Source of the DNA: Allodiplogaster sudhausi | Lineage: Eukaryota; Nematoda; Chromadorea; Rhabditida; Diplogasteridae | Direction: 5' to 3' | DNA length: 64,000 nucleotides | Assembly: GCA_945643635.1 (NCBI GenBank) | Contig: CALZFC010000009.1 | Coordinates: 7,999,501-8,063,500, forward strand | In this document: positions 13,314-25,200 of the stretch, piece after piece | Layout: each line of letters starts with the position of its first letter | Numbering within the stretch: the first letter of the stretch is position 1 | Position numbers and translations under genes: made by a program | Notes under the pieces: model-generated | The model's input: only the letters and a program-made list of their open reading frames with translations | Database searches by the model: none | Told to the model about the DNA's origin: nothing

Positions 13314-16300
13314 TCCCTCTTCTCTTTTGATTTACTGCACTTTAAAGAAATATGAAATGATGTTGATCGTGTGCGAATGAGGGAAGCAGAGTGACTGAGT
13401 GAAAAGGAGAAGCTGCAGAAGGCGCGAGGGAAAATTGGTAGGTACTCCAGTGAGAGAATGACTCAGGAAGACGCTCGCAAAACACCCTCGATTCTTTTCA
13501 CTCCTTGTTGCCTGCTTTCCGATCTCTTTCTCTCTCGACTATCTCCCTGTCTGCTACTCTCTCTCCCTCTTTCGATCCCTCTCTTACTCTATCTCCGTCT
13601 CTCTCTCTCTCTCTCTCTCTCTTTATCTTCGTGCCAGTCAGTGTCCTCAATAGTGTAAGTGTACATCGTGATAGATGATCTGCTGGCTGCCAGTGAGTTG
13701 TGGTTAATACGCAAACGAATTCCACTTTCTCGCCGTCAGTTTTTCTGCCGGCCTATCTGGAGTATGGAGCAGGGACATCTATATACATACTTGATATATA
13801 TACATATACTTGCATATACATGCGGACCAATCCGGATGTCTTTCATATGTTTCATTTTAAGACCGTTCGCTATACAACAGTCGTATAAATAGTTCGCATT
13901 TTCCTAACTTCCGCTCATTCAAATGTGCATCACCTGCAGGCAAAAATGTTTTCACTGTAATTTTGGTTTGCATCAACATAACAAGGGAATTGTCTGGGCA
14001 TCTCCAGAGGTTATGAAGTGAGCAGTCTACGAAAGCTCTCTTCGAGTAGATAACGAAACTCATTAAAAAAAAATTCCAAACGGATTAATTTATCGATCGG
14101 ATTTTTTAAAGTTGTGAAAAATTTGATCTCGCCGATTTCGCCTGTAATTCTTTATTCAGGCATTTGCAGCCCCAACATTGAGACACCAAAAGGGTTTTTT
14201 TATACGGAATGGCAACGAGTTTCCCTTGCACAAACAACGAGATTCAGTTAGAAATTATGCATCCGAAATTGTTTAAAGGAACTTTCCGGCGAATGATTAT
14301 ACAGTAGCGCTAGAGAGCCAGTTTGAATGCGCGCGCTCATAAAGTTGCCTGTCGTTCGGTCGAGAGAGCGTGTGAAGATTGAGGGCGGCTATGACCTACC
14401 GTAACCAATTCTCTACCCGCTAGTTTTCACGTTACTATTGCTCAGAAAGTAGTGAAAGAAAATCGCTCAGATTTTCTGGATACAGTGCCGTGCAAAATTC
14501 TATTAACTCTTAGTTTTTCATTCATAACTTCCTTCAAAGTTCATGAAAGTCAATGAAATTTTCAGGGTTGCTTTTTTTATGCTGTCAAACTTATAGTCGC
14601 AGAGTATTGGTTTCATTGATCTTCTTTAAAGCCAGAAAAAAATCAATAACTCAAATCATCCGGTTTGCACATTTAGACATGCCGAACCAAATGGGTTATT
14701 TCTTTGATATTTGGGCAGATTGTATTGGATTAATGGTTTAGTTCTATTCTAGAACATCTCTGCGATAAGTTTTTTTGTCTAATCGCTATTTAATCATATG
14801 CTGTTACATGCTGTCAGCCTTCAGTTCGCGATCCATTCACTCAGCCAGAGATGCAGAAGGTTCAGAAGCATAAAATCGATTATTGACCACTATGCCTAAA
14901 GCTATAATGATTTTAAAATATTCACCACTCATCATTAGACTAATTCAGCTAGTTACTTGAGCTGTGAAAATTAGGTGCTAACTATTTGTGCACATTTTGA
15001 ACACTGCGGTCAACATTGGCCCGCAGCGCAGACGTGCTAATGATGTTGTGTTGGTGTCCTTGTTTCAAAAGCGATTTTGCCTATCTAAAATAATAGCTAA
15101 TAGGATTTTAAATCTTTAGAATTCCTATTTCATCTCTGACTTCGTGAACCCACAGGATACAGTAGATCGTTTGAATGTACCCCTGGCATAGAGTAGTACG
15201 GTGACATTTTAGCCAAGAAACTAAACCCGAAAATGTTTTGATCGAGACATAAATCACTTTAACCGATACAGCAGTGTTCCTCAATAGTCTTAATCTCAAT
15301 TTGCTAATTTAAAGTTGTGATGGATGTCTAGAACAGACAGCCGTCAATACAGCGTACTACTCTATGCCAGTGGTACATTCAAATGATCTACTGTATCTTG
15401 TGGGTTCATGAAGTCAGGGATGAAATAGGAATTCTAAAGATTTAAAAGAAAATTAGCTATTATTTTAGTTAGGCAAAATCGCTTTTGAAACACGGACACA
15501 AACACAACAGCACTTTTAGCACGTCTGCGCTGCGGACCAATGTTGACAGTGGTGTTGAAAATGTTCACAAATAGTTAGCACCTAATTTTCACAGCTCAAG
15601 TTACCAGCTGAATTTGTCTAATGATGAGTTGTGAATATTTTAAAATCATTATCGCTATAGGCATAGTGGTAAATAATCGATTTTATGCTTCTGAACCTTC
15701 TGCATCTCTGTCTGAGTGCATGGATCGCGAACTGAAGGCTGGCAGCTTGTAACAGCATATGATTAACTAGCGATTAGACAAAAAACTTATCGCAGAGATG
15801 TTCTTGAATATAACTAAGCCATTTATCCAATACAATCTACCCAAATATCAAAGGCATAACACATTTGGTTCGGCATGCCTAAATGTGCAACCCGGATGAT
15901 TTGAGTTATTATTTTTTTTCTGGCTTTATAGAAGATCAATAAAACCAATACTCTGCGACTATAAGTCTGACAGCATAAAAAAGCAACCCTGAAAATTTCA
16001 TTGACTTTCATGAACGTTGAAGGAAGATATGAATGAAAAACTAAAAGTTAATAGAATTTTGCACGGCACTGTATATGTTTTACGCCAATATGAACTTATC
16101 CATATAGAACAAAACATAGGTTAATTATTCCCCGGATACCTCCTTTAAGGTAATATAATTAACGTTTTTGAGATATATTTGTATTTTACGGTCAATTGTA
16201 TTTTATATCGAGATCTACTATACAAACTATTATTTTACATGTTAAAAGGGACTTGGAAATGTGGGATTAGTGCCTAACAACTCAAAATTGTTTCACAATA

Positions 16301-19300
16301 ATTGCTTGAACCCCATACAAAACAGGACATTTGAGAGATGGCTTATGTAAATTGATCCCAAATTGAGTTTTTATGTTATATATTGCCTACGAACACGTAT
16401 ATGTGCATCTATTTAAGAGTCGATAAAGATGGCACGAATCATGAAAATGGTTAATTTTGGGGGCTTTTCCGGGGTCTTGGGCAAATATAATCGGTTTTTT
16501 TTATTATGATGCTACTCGACGAGTGTTTTCGAACGGTATATGGCTTATTTCATAACCCGGAGGAACGAGACCATTCCATTGTAAGGTATGCTTTCTAGCC
16601 GCCTAATTAGTGTAAAGCGTCAGCGAATGCCATCTTCATTAATTAGCCCCGTAGATTACTACCTTACGCTCTACCTTTTATGAGAATTTCTGTGCAAGAC
16701 TTTTTCTCATCATGGCATGGGTTGACTCGAGCATATTTGCGTATCCATCGTGCACTTGGGAAGGCACTACCTTCGTCTTAAAGATCACTCCATTTGAACA
16801 GTTCCCATGCCTCTTTATCGGTCCGTGTTCCCACTCCACTACTCCTTTTTCCCTCTCTTAATCTAACGAGTTGTGTCGCACCGCACTTTTAGTATTCTTT
16901 TTTCATTCGTGCTGCATCTGCTGTTTCCATGCCATTTTTCTATTTCCCTTCAGTGTGCACACTTCTCTTCTTCCGTCTCTTACTCCCTTTCGCTCTCCTT
17001 CGATCGCTCTCGCTTTCAGCTATCCAACTATACAGGTTCACATAACTTGTATCACGAGACACAATTCTAATACTTTTAGCCAGCTTTCATTTTCTTCGCC
17101 TTCTATCTTACTTCTGTTTGGCCTGTTGGAATTAAAGAATGATGAGGATATGACTTTTCGTTGCCTCTTAACAGAGTCTTCACATTTCACTCACTGCCGA
17201 TGATGTTTTTATGAAGATCACCTATTCTTTTTCGAGCCTTGTGTTTATTTATGCAGATTCTGCTCAATAAAGGAACTTCTCCAACGAAAGTTGCAGAAGA
17301 GTCTCTTATTTTTGCGTTGGCCTTTTTCGCACCTCCTAATTGGATTCCTCTTCTGCGTTCGTTGGAGTGGTCATTTATGCAGCTTCTTTCTGTGCCCGGC
17401 CATGTTTATGTCAATGCCCGTGTTGTTTTTCACGGCTATGAGAACATGCCCGGTGACATGTCAGTGTCTAGCCAACCACGTGTCTTTTTGACTAACGTGA
17501 GTGTTAAAGCCCCTCCCCCCCCTATCCGTTTCAGCGATTTACAGACGAATCTCGCGCTCGCCGTGCGATGTTATTGTAGATGTTCTAGCTAAATTTTCTT
17601 ACCAGTTCACCATTTCCTGTTTTTAATGGTCTCGCGAAGATTTTGACACGCAGAATTTAGAATACGACATCCTTTTTTTACCACTTGGTATGTAAAATGT
17701 GAAATATTTTCAGTTTAGCACCTGCACACTGTTTCAATCGCTACAAACAATGTAATATTGAAAACCTTCGTGACAACATTTCTTTCTCCTACACAGAAAC
17801 ACGTCTATCTTCATATTTTCGGGCCCAATCGATTTTTTTTTAGATGCACTCTTATGAATACTTCCACTAGCCAGCACTCAAAAAATTTTCTGCGTCTGTT
17901 ATTCCCGTCGTACTGCTTACTAGCAAGGAAGTTGAAAGAATCGTAGTGGCGGATTGCACAAATGACGAAGGATCCGCTTTTTGACTCAAAACACCTTCCT
18001 TGCATATGTAGATTTAATTAATAGATTGTATAATGTCGTTACCAGTGCCCGTGCAGTAGTCGCTGCCTGTTTTGCACTTGCAGACTCTGTGAAGACGGGG
18101 ACTCTGTGAAGCTTGCAATCTTATTTGCGACATACTCTCTATTTCTCTTATTTCGATTTACATTTACTCGCTCTCTTTGTGTTTTTGTGTCATCATTCTT
18201 TCGCTTGTCCTCCTCCACTCTTTCTAGGATTTATTTTTTTCTTTTCCGACGCTAAATTGTAGTCTCCTGTCCTTTCTATTTTCGTTCAACATATTACAAT
18301 AAAAATGGATGAAAGTGTTTGCGAGTAAAGTCAAAAATCTTTTCCTTATCAAACAAAGCAAACCTCTCTATTTTGCTGTCACTATCTCACCTTTTCTCCG
18401 GCACTCTCTTTCAATCACCCCTCTTTCATCCACAACATCACTACATCATCCATCACACTCGAATTCGTAGTCGGTTCTGTCTTCGGACCTGCTCTGCTTT
18501 TTCACCCTGTTGTGATGCGGTTCGTTTTATACTCTTTCTCTCAATTCTCACCATCTCTTACGCTCTCTTTTCCCTTCCCTCTCTTACTTTTCATCTACCT
18601 CACTCTATCTAGTACCTACTCTCTAAATCTCTCACACCCACTCGCTTCAGCCATTCTCTCGTCTTCTTCCCCTTACTCCCTCCATCGCTTTAATGAAAGA
18701 TGTTTTGCTGTATGTATCATCTGAAATACATTACATAATGAGTATGTAGGGCTTGCTTTATTTATGACGCTGATTTGGGTAGAGAGAACAGCATTCATGG
18801 GAAGGTTTCATATAATATTCGGAGTAGGAATGGTGAGTGTGTTGCGAATATTGTTATTGCTATCCTTCTACTGTTTGAATTTACTTCGCTTTACGGCATG
18901 TAAAAGTGAGAGCGGAAGGGACACACCTTCTTCCTTCCCCTGCTGACTCTAGAGACATCGCCTGCTAGGGGAGGGATATAGGACGCGACTCGCCAATACC
19001 AGCTGAACGCAGTGTTCTCACCGGTTTAAGAGCTCTCTGTGAACTTCCTGGGTCTCGTTCTCGTTTCTCTTCCATTCTCTTTCGATTTCCTATTATCTCT
19101 ATGGCTCGCTCCTTCTCTCTCCTTCTCGATTTCTGTTTCACAACTTCTCTCTTTCCCCGCCACTCTCGGTTGACTCATTCCTTTCATTGTTGGTCAAATT
19201 CCAGTCTTCCCTGACCGTGAATCAGGGAGAGGCCCTCCGGCGCTAGTTGCTGCCTTGCTGGGCGCATGCATGCGTCATCGATTGTTTGTCAAAGAGTGCG

Positions 19301-22154
19301 TTCCACTTCCACGTTATTTCTCTATCTCTCCCACTTTCTCTCTCTCCCTTTCTTTCGCACACGCCCCTGACTCTCTTTCTCCCAATCTCTTTTTCATTCT
19401 CACTCTCTCACTCTCCCTCTCTCACTCTGTCTCACTCTACCTCTCTCACTTTCTCTCTCTTCTCTTCATCTTGCAGTTGCACTCCTGCAATAAATGCTTC
19501 TTCTATTTCTTGCTTCATAGCTTACATAAAATAAACAAGACCGGCATCATTCTCATCCGTATCATCCAGCATACACAAAAGTTATAAATAATTATATAAA
19601 TATATATCTTAATATGTCTCTTCTGTTAGTATCGATGTTATCTTTCAAAATACTTATTCTCTTGCGCAATGGTTGTTTCAGGGCTTTAAAAGTTCGCTCT
19701 CATTTAGGACAAACCTCTCCTTGCCTCACTTACGTCTTCCTCCTCTTTCAATCTCGTCTATCTCTGTCTACTCTCACTATCTCTCCCCCTCCCCCTCCCC
19801 CTCCCTCCCTCTTCTCTTTCTCGCTGTCTGCCAATCCTTGCACACTCGCTGTTGCTCCCCTGTCCCAGTTGGATGGGGGCGTGGCCAGCCTCCCTCAGAG
19901 TGCTGCGCAAACAACAAGGCCCCTGTCATCTCATTCATTCTTTCTCCCTTGCGTGTCGACTAAGCAACGGAAAACAGATTTCTGGTTTCTCTCCCTCTTC
20001 TCCGCTTTCTCTAATTATCCTTTCCCTATTTTTCTCTCTCTCTCTTGTTTTCTTTCTAATTCTGCTCACGCGTTTTTCGATATAAAATTTTTCCTCATAA
20101 CTTGTCTTTTCACTGAATTCCACTAATGTGTTCTAGCACTGGCATCCAACTCTCTTTATAGTCAAGCTTGATTCCTGACTTTACCTTCTCGTATTTCGCA
20201 TAGCTTCCAAATTCTGTTTCTCAATACCCACAACTTTTACACGCGCAAGGCTGTGTCTCATTAACCCATTTCGCTTCAATTTTGATCGTGCACCTTCATT
20301 CTGGTTGAATTTGAATACATTGAACCTTCTCAATTAAGCTTTATGCCATTCCCACAATCTTTTTTCTCGCATTTTCTCTAGCTGTTTGTCGGACTTCTGT
20401 CACCATCACGCTTCCAAGAGACTCGCTCATCTCATCCGATTAATGTTTGATTTGGAAACCAAATCATCGATCCTTCATCCGGTAGCGTCATGTTAGTTTA
20501 AAGTGGCCAGATATCTCTTGCTGAAATAAAGAATTGCTAAAAGTCTTCCAGCGTATCCTTTAACTATTCGCTTATAGTTCAATATGGTTCTGCTATTCAA
20601 GTGACTACTACGCTATTGAAGATATGCGCTAATTCATTCTCAGTTCTTAGGTTAGTGCCTTCTGTTCAGCAGAGAGAAAACTGAAAACAAGAGCGCCTCG
20701 TTGCATTTTTTCTCGTGTAGTTCGTTGCTCCCCGCTTGCGACATTGTTTGTTTCAAGAGCGAAATGATGAGGAGTGCAGGAGCTACGACTAGAGAAAGGG
20801 AGAGAGAGAGAAAGTAAGAGAAAGAGAGGGAAAGAGCGAGAAAGCGAAAGAAAGCGAAATAAATGGAGAGAACGAGGCAGTAAGAGAGGGAAAGATAGAG
20901 AGAGAGAACGAGATAGCAAGATAGGGAAAGAGAGAGAGAGAGAGAGAGATATGTAAGTGAGAAAGAAAGAAGGCTTGGTTATGATGATTCGCCGCTGACT
21001 CTACATGGCCGGGCAGCTCGCTAAGACGATAAGGGGGCGCCAGCGCCTGCTCACATTTGGCAGCTGCTTGCACGTGCTCCAGACAAACACGCAGGAATGG
21101 GGCGTTCTCCTTGCATCTGCCACTTCCCCTCGTCATCCGAGCTCTAATTAAAGAATGTTGTGGCGCAAAGGGTGGTACTCTGTGCAATAGCTCACTCATA
21201 TCATCTTTGTGCTATAGCTCACCCATATCATCTTAACAACATACATATTTACATGACAATTGCAGAGAAATTTATTCTTTGGGTGGTTTATTTACTGATA
21301 ATGTTCTACCTTCAAGCGTGAGGTATAGTAGTGTTAACTGATTCTTAAAAGAGCCAAATAAGAACAGGTCTTACAGACTCGCAGAAAGTTAGCTGCCGTT
21401 GCCGAAGGGGAAGAGGCGCGCGCATCTGGAGGCATGCACACCACCACCGACGACAGCGCCCTAGAACAGGCGAGGCGGCCTCTTCCGCTCGACACTCTCT
21501 CCCCGAAACACTTCATCTTCATTCGACAAATTGGCGAAGGCGCTTTCTCCACCGTACGATTTGCACATACAATTTATATGAGAAAAATATGTATTAAACG
21601 ATGTCAACTGAACAATTTGGGTTTTTCAATATAATCGAGCATGTTCTCCATGAATTTAGAACACTCCTCTGTTGGCCACTCCTGACGATATCAAAAATAG
21701 TTAAAATGCTGCCGCCGTAGTAAAGTGTCGCTTTTTGGGGGGAGAACTGGTGGTACCTCCCCCGACCCGGCAACTTGCTCCGGCACCTTTCTTCCCCCTC
21801 CCATCACCATCTGCCGGGAGGACGGGAGCATCTCTGACGATGCATTATTGTGTTTGTGTCAAGACATTGTTGGGGCTATGTGCACAAGGCAAGGGTAGCG
21901 CAGTAGGTAGCGCGCTCACCGACAGCTCTTAGTGGCGCAGGTTCGATCCCAGATAGGTGTATTTCTTTTCCTTCCTCCAACTGCCGGGTGGACGGCGGCT
22001 TTTCTGAACATGTCTGCTGAATGACATTGTTCTCTTGCCTAGGAATAAAACTTTTATCACTCCTTTTCGCTGTTTAAAAGGAAAGAAAATAGAGAGAAAG
22101 AATGAAGAGAGAAGTACAGAAAGACAGAGAGAGAGAGAGAAAGAAAGAAAGAAG

Positions 22155-22243
<89 letters not shown>

Positions 22244-25200
22244 AAGGAGAGAGAGAGAGAGAGAAAGAAGAGAGAGAGAAGAGAGACATGACAGAGACAG
22301 CGAGAGAGTGGGAGAGATGGGCATTAGAGAAAAAAGCAGTGTGTTCAAAAGCACCTAGAGCTCTAATGATGCAACACAATTCCCGTAGTACTGTTGTGGT
22401 CTTGCTTATGACCATGAAATTTTGCATGCTTGTCTTCAACAACGCAAACCAACAACATATGGTACACACATTCATTGTCTCCAAACAAGAAAAAACAATG
22501 CATGATGGAATCAACAACAAAAAAACTTCTCTTTTTTTATTAGAGAAAACTTCTCTTATTCTTGCAACAAACACACAACAACAGCGCCATGCCGAGACCA
22601 CGGGATCTGCGGCCGGCCGAGGTGAAACCGCGGAGCTCGCGATGCTTGTGCACCGGCTTCGTGATCCATTGCGCGGCGGATGGCCTTGTGTGCAGGGTCA
22701 ACGAGGATGACCTCGAAGAACTTGTACGTCAAGTCCTCGCCCACCCAGTACGAGTCCAAGGGCGCCACAGCGATCCTCTCCTGACGCCTCCTTGTTCTTG
22801 TCACGCAGGGCCTGGTCACTGAAATGGAAGAATCATTTTACATTGCTTACTCCTTGTTATTTTAGTACTTACTTTAATCCTACTTACATCGCTAACTTCC
22901 TACTTATACCAATAAAAACATCATTTCAGGGAAAAATCTTTCAAATATATCTTAAATCCTATTTATGCCGCCTGAATAGTAAGGGGCTTAAAAATCAGTA
23001 CTTTTTCGCTAAGATAATTAAACTATTCTGAAAAAAATGTAAAAAAAATCGCTGGAAAAAGCACTGACGCTTCTTATTCTCGGAGGTGCTTCAATTGGTG
23101 CGCAGGGAGAGCCCATGGAAGAGGTGGAGCTTGTCGATCTTCTTCGCCTCGCGGTACTTCTTGAGAAGGCAGCGGAGCTCCAGCATTCTGCGCATCCACA
23201 GCACGTTCACGGCTATACGCGCACTCTTGGTGCGCTTGCCGACGTCCGTCCCTATAAAATTTAACATGAAGAACAGCATGTTCAAAGAGTCATTCAAACT
23301 CCTTATGGTTAGCTAGTTTTTTTCCAGCAGGGACGCGAATCTAAAATATTCGGACGGCAACCGGCTTGCGAATGATGATACTTTGATCCCAAAGTTACAC
23401 ACAAATCATCCTCAGAAACTAAAAGCGCTCTTCTAATGTTGCCAGGCATAGCGCAACGTTATGCAACAACGAAACAAAACAATCTGAAAGACTATGTTGC
23501 GCAATATCTGTTCCATTTGGAATAGTAAGGAAAAGTACTCAAATCATGACGTTATATGGCCGCATATAAAACAATAAAAGGAATAATCGCTCAAGTTTAC
23601 TACTACCAAATTTTGCGATTTGTGAATTCAAAAAACACACGATTCTCCCAAGATATAAGAAAGGGTTCCCGCATAATTCAGGTACAAAAAGGAAAAAAAA
23701 ACACTGCCCACCTCGCAGTTCTTGCGTGCGCAGTAGCGCGAGACGACAACGACCGGCTTGCGAGTGATGAGGCTGTCGCCACGTTCGCCGCAGCGCCCTC
23801 GTTGCTCGGTCCGACAGACGGCATTAAAATAGCTTAACAAGTACATTATAACAGGATTGACAAAATACAATATAAAAGAAAAGCTAAAACCCATTTGTTG
23901 CAGCGAGTTGCAATATAAGCTCATCGAACTTTTCAAGAACGCATAGCTCCGGAATTCCGAATATTCTGCTAATCAGCACGAGTGCAATTTCATTTACTCC
24001 GGAAAGGGCCGATCTCCCGGAGAAATCTTCGACGCTATGACCATATCGTCGCAAATTTCCTCCACCCGGCAAGTTGTGTCTCTCTGTTTTAAATACTCTC
24101 TCGCTGTCTCTGTATTCCGGCGAGGGTGGCCGGACAGCATGTACCCGGTTGGAAGGTGGAGGGACCGGCCAGATCTCGCCGGAGACGTGTTAGAGACAGA
24201 AAAAGAGTACTTTTTCCAAGAGAATCAGACGTTCCCCTGTGAGGCAAGCCCCGCGAGTTCTCCCCCCAAAAAAGCGACACTTTACTACGGCGGCTGATTT
24301 GAGAACTTTTCGAATATTCAGGAATATCAAATGTAGATATAGATTTCACTCATGTGATTATATCTTCGCAGTCCATTTCCTTTTAAAATGTGGTTCAAAT
24401 CTTAAAGCAAATTATAAAAGTGGAACTGAACGTCCTCCTGCTGTTAGTGTGCTTGCGCTTACAATTTGCTTGCAACTGGTCTTGGGTCTCCTTTTCCCTC
24501 TTCAATAAACCTGTTTGGTGTTAAAAGCCACGTGAGCCCCTAATAAATTATGCAACTTGTTGGGAGTGCGTTTTGAAAGAAATAAGTTTTCCAGATAGAA
24601 CTGAGCGAAGAATGAGGCTTCAAACCACATATTGGGCATCGTATGGTATCGAGCTCTTGTCACGGGTCCGGTGAATGGGCCCTTTGATAGGAGGCGGAGA
24701 TTACAAATTAGAAACTTAAACGAAATATTACATTGACTTTTCTGTAAATCATGTGATCTCTTTTACCCCACTGCAAAAAGCGCCTATGTCTTGTAAAGCG
24801 TTAATCATTTAATATTAGCACACTTCAGATACGAAGCGCTGTAACCACTTTAAATTTAAAGGGTCATCAAAAAATGACCATCTTTTTTTTATTTTCTTGA
24901 CTTTTTGTTCTCGTCTCTCTAAAACAGAATGCTCTGTCGCCCTACTGTCAGGCAAAATGGTGGCGAATTCAAGGTTGAGTTTTTTTCTTTAAAGCGTGTT
25001 TGTTTCCAGAACTTGAGCGTTCACAATATTATTTAATGATGGTACTCAAGGTCAAAGTTTTTTCCCTTAAAGGAAGTATCCGACGAAAGAATACCGTATC
25101 TAATAAAATTACGTTTCAAACTGTGCAAAACTCCCAACTGGATGAGCCTTTTTTGAGCGCCCGCTACAAAATTTCAAATTTGAAACTTATGTGTATCTAA

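Larger units (their letters stand above)
6813..21376 (+). other. PDK1 intron 2 (14.6 kb), mostly repeats
   Basis: This very long intron is rich in CT microsatellite and pyrimidine tracts (roughly 7300-8480, 13280-13625, 16850-17100, 18120-18680, 19040-20090) and GA tract (about 20780-20955). It contains a foldback-like element, several TIR elements and a nested MITE, listed separately. Between 16149 and 20770 I see only pyrimidine-rich or AT-rich DNA and no credible exon. Confidence 0.65.
21705..24298. mobile_element. Candidate composite element bounded by ~40-bp inverted repeats, carrying ribosomal-protein gene pieces
   Basis: The left end (about 21705-21745) contains GCCGCCGTAGTAAAGTGTCG and then GGGGGGAGAACT. 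The right end (about 24256-24298) contains the exact inverse, AGTTCTCCCCCC and CGACACTTTACTACGGCGGC. A weaker inverted match continues outside each end. Within are a tRNA-like SINE sequence, a GA microsatellite, and broken RPL15 and RPL19 sequences on the minus strand. A related single end lies at about 44995-45035. I infer a TIR element that captured gene fragments. It could instead be two independent end-like repeats flanking older debris, as no target duplication was found. Confidence 0.5.

Noticed and set aside
15823..16011. Similar 62-codon frames at 14553 and on the opposite strand at 15823, suggestive of a small gene pair
   Set aside because: They are the two arms of the palindromic MITE; similarity is due to the inverted repeat and there is no coding signature.
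21929..22710. Reading frames of 107-202 codons across 22 kb
   Set aside because: They are dominated by the GA microsatellite; the non-repeat part is the RPL15 fragment on the opposite strand.
23884..24072. Minus-strand NEIALVLIS resembling the NEIANANSR segment of RPL19
   Set aside because: Only a few residues match, the base composition is AT-rich unlike the real fragments, and a better (frame-shifted) match to that segment lies nearer, at about 23790.
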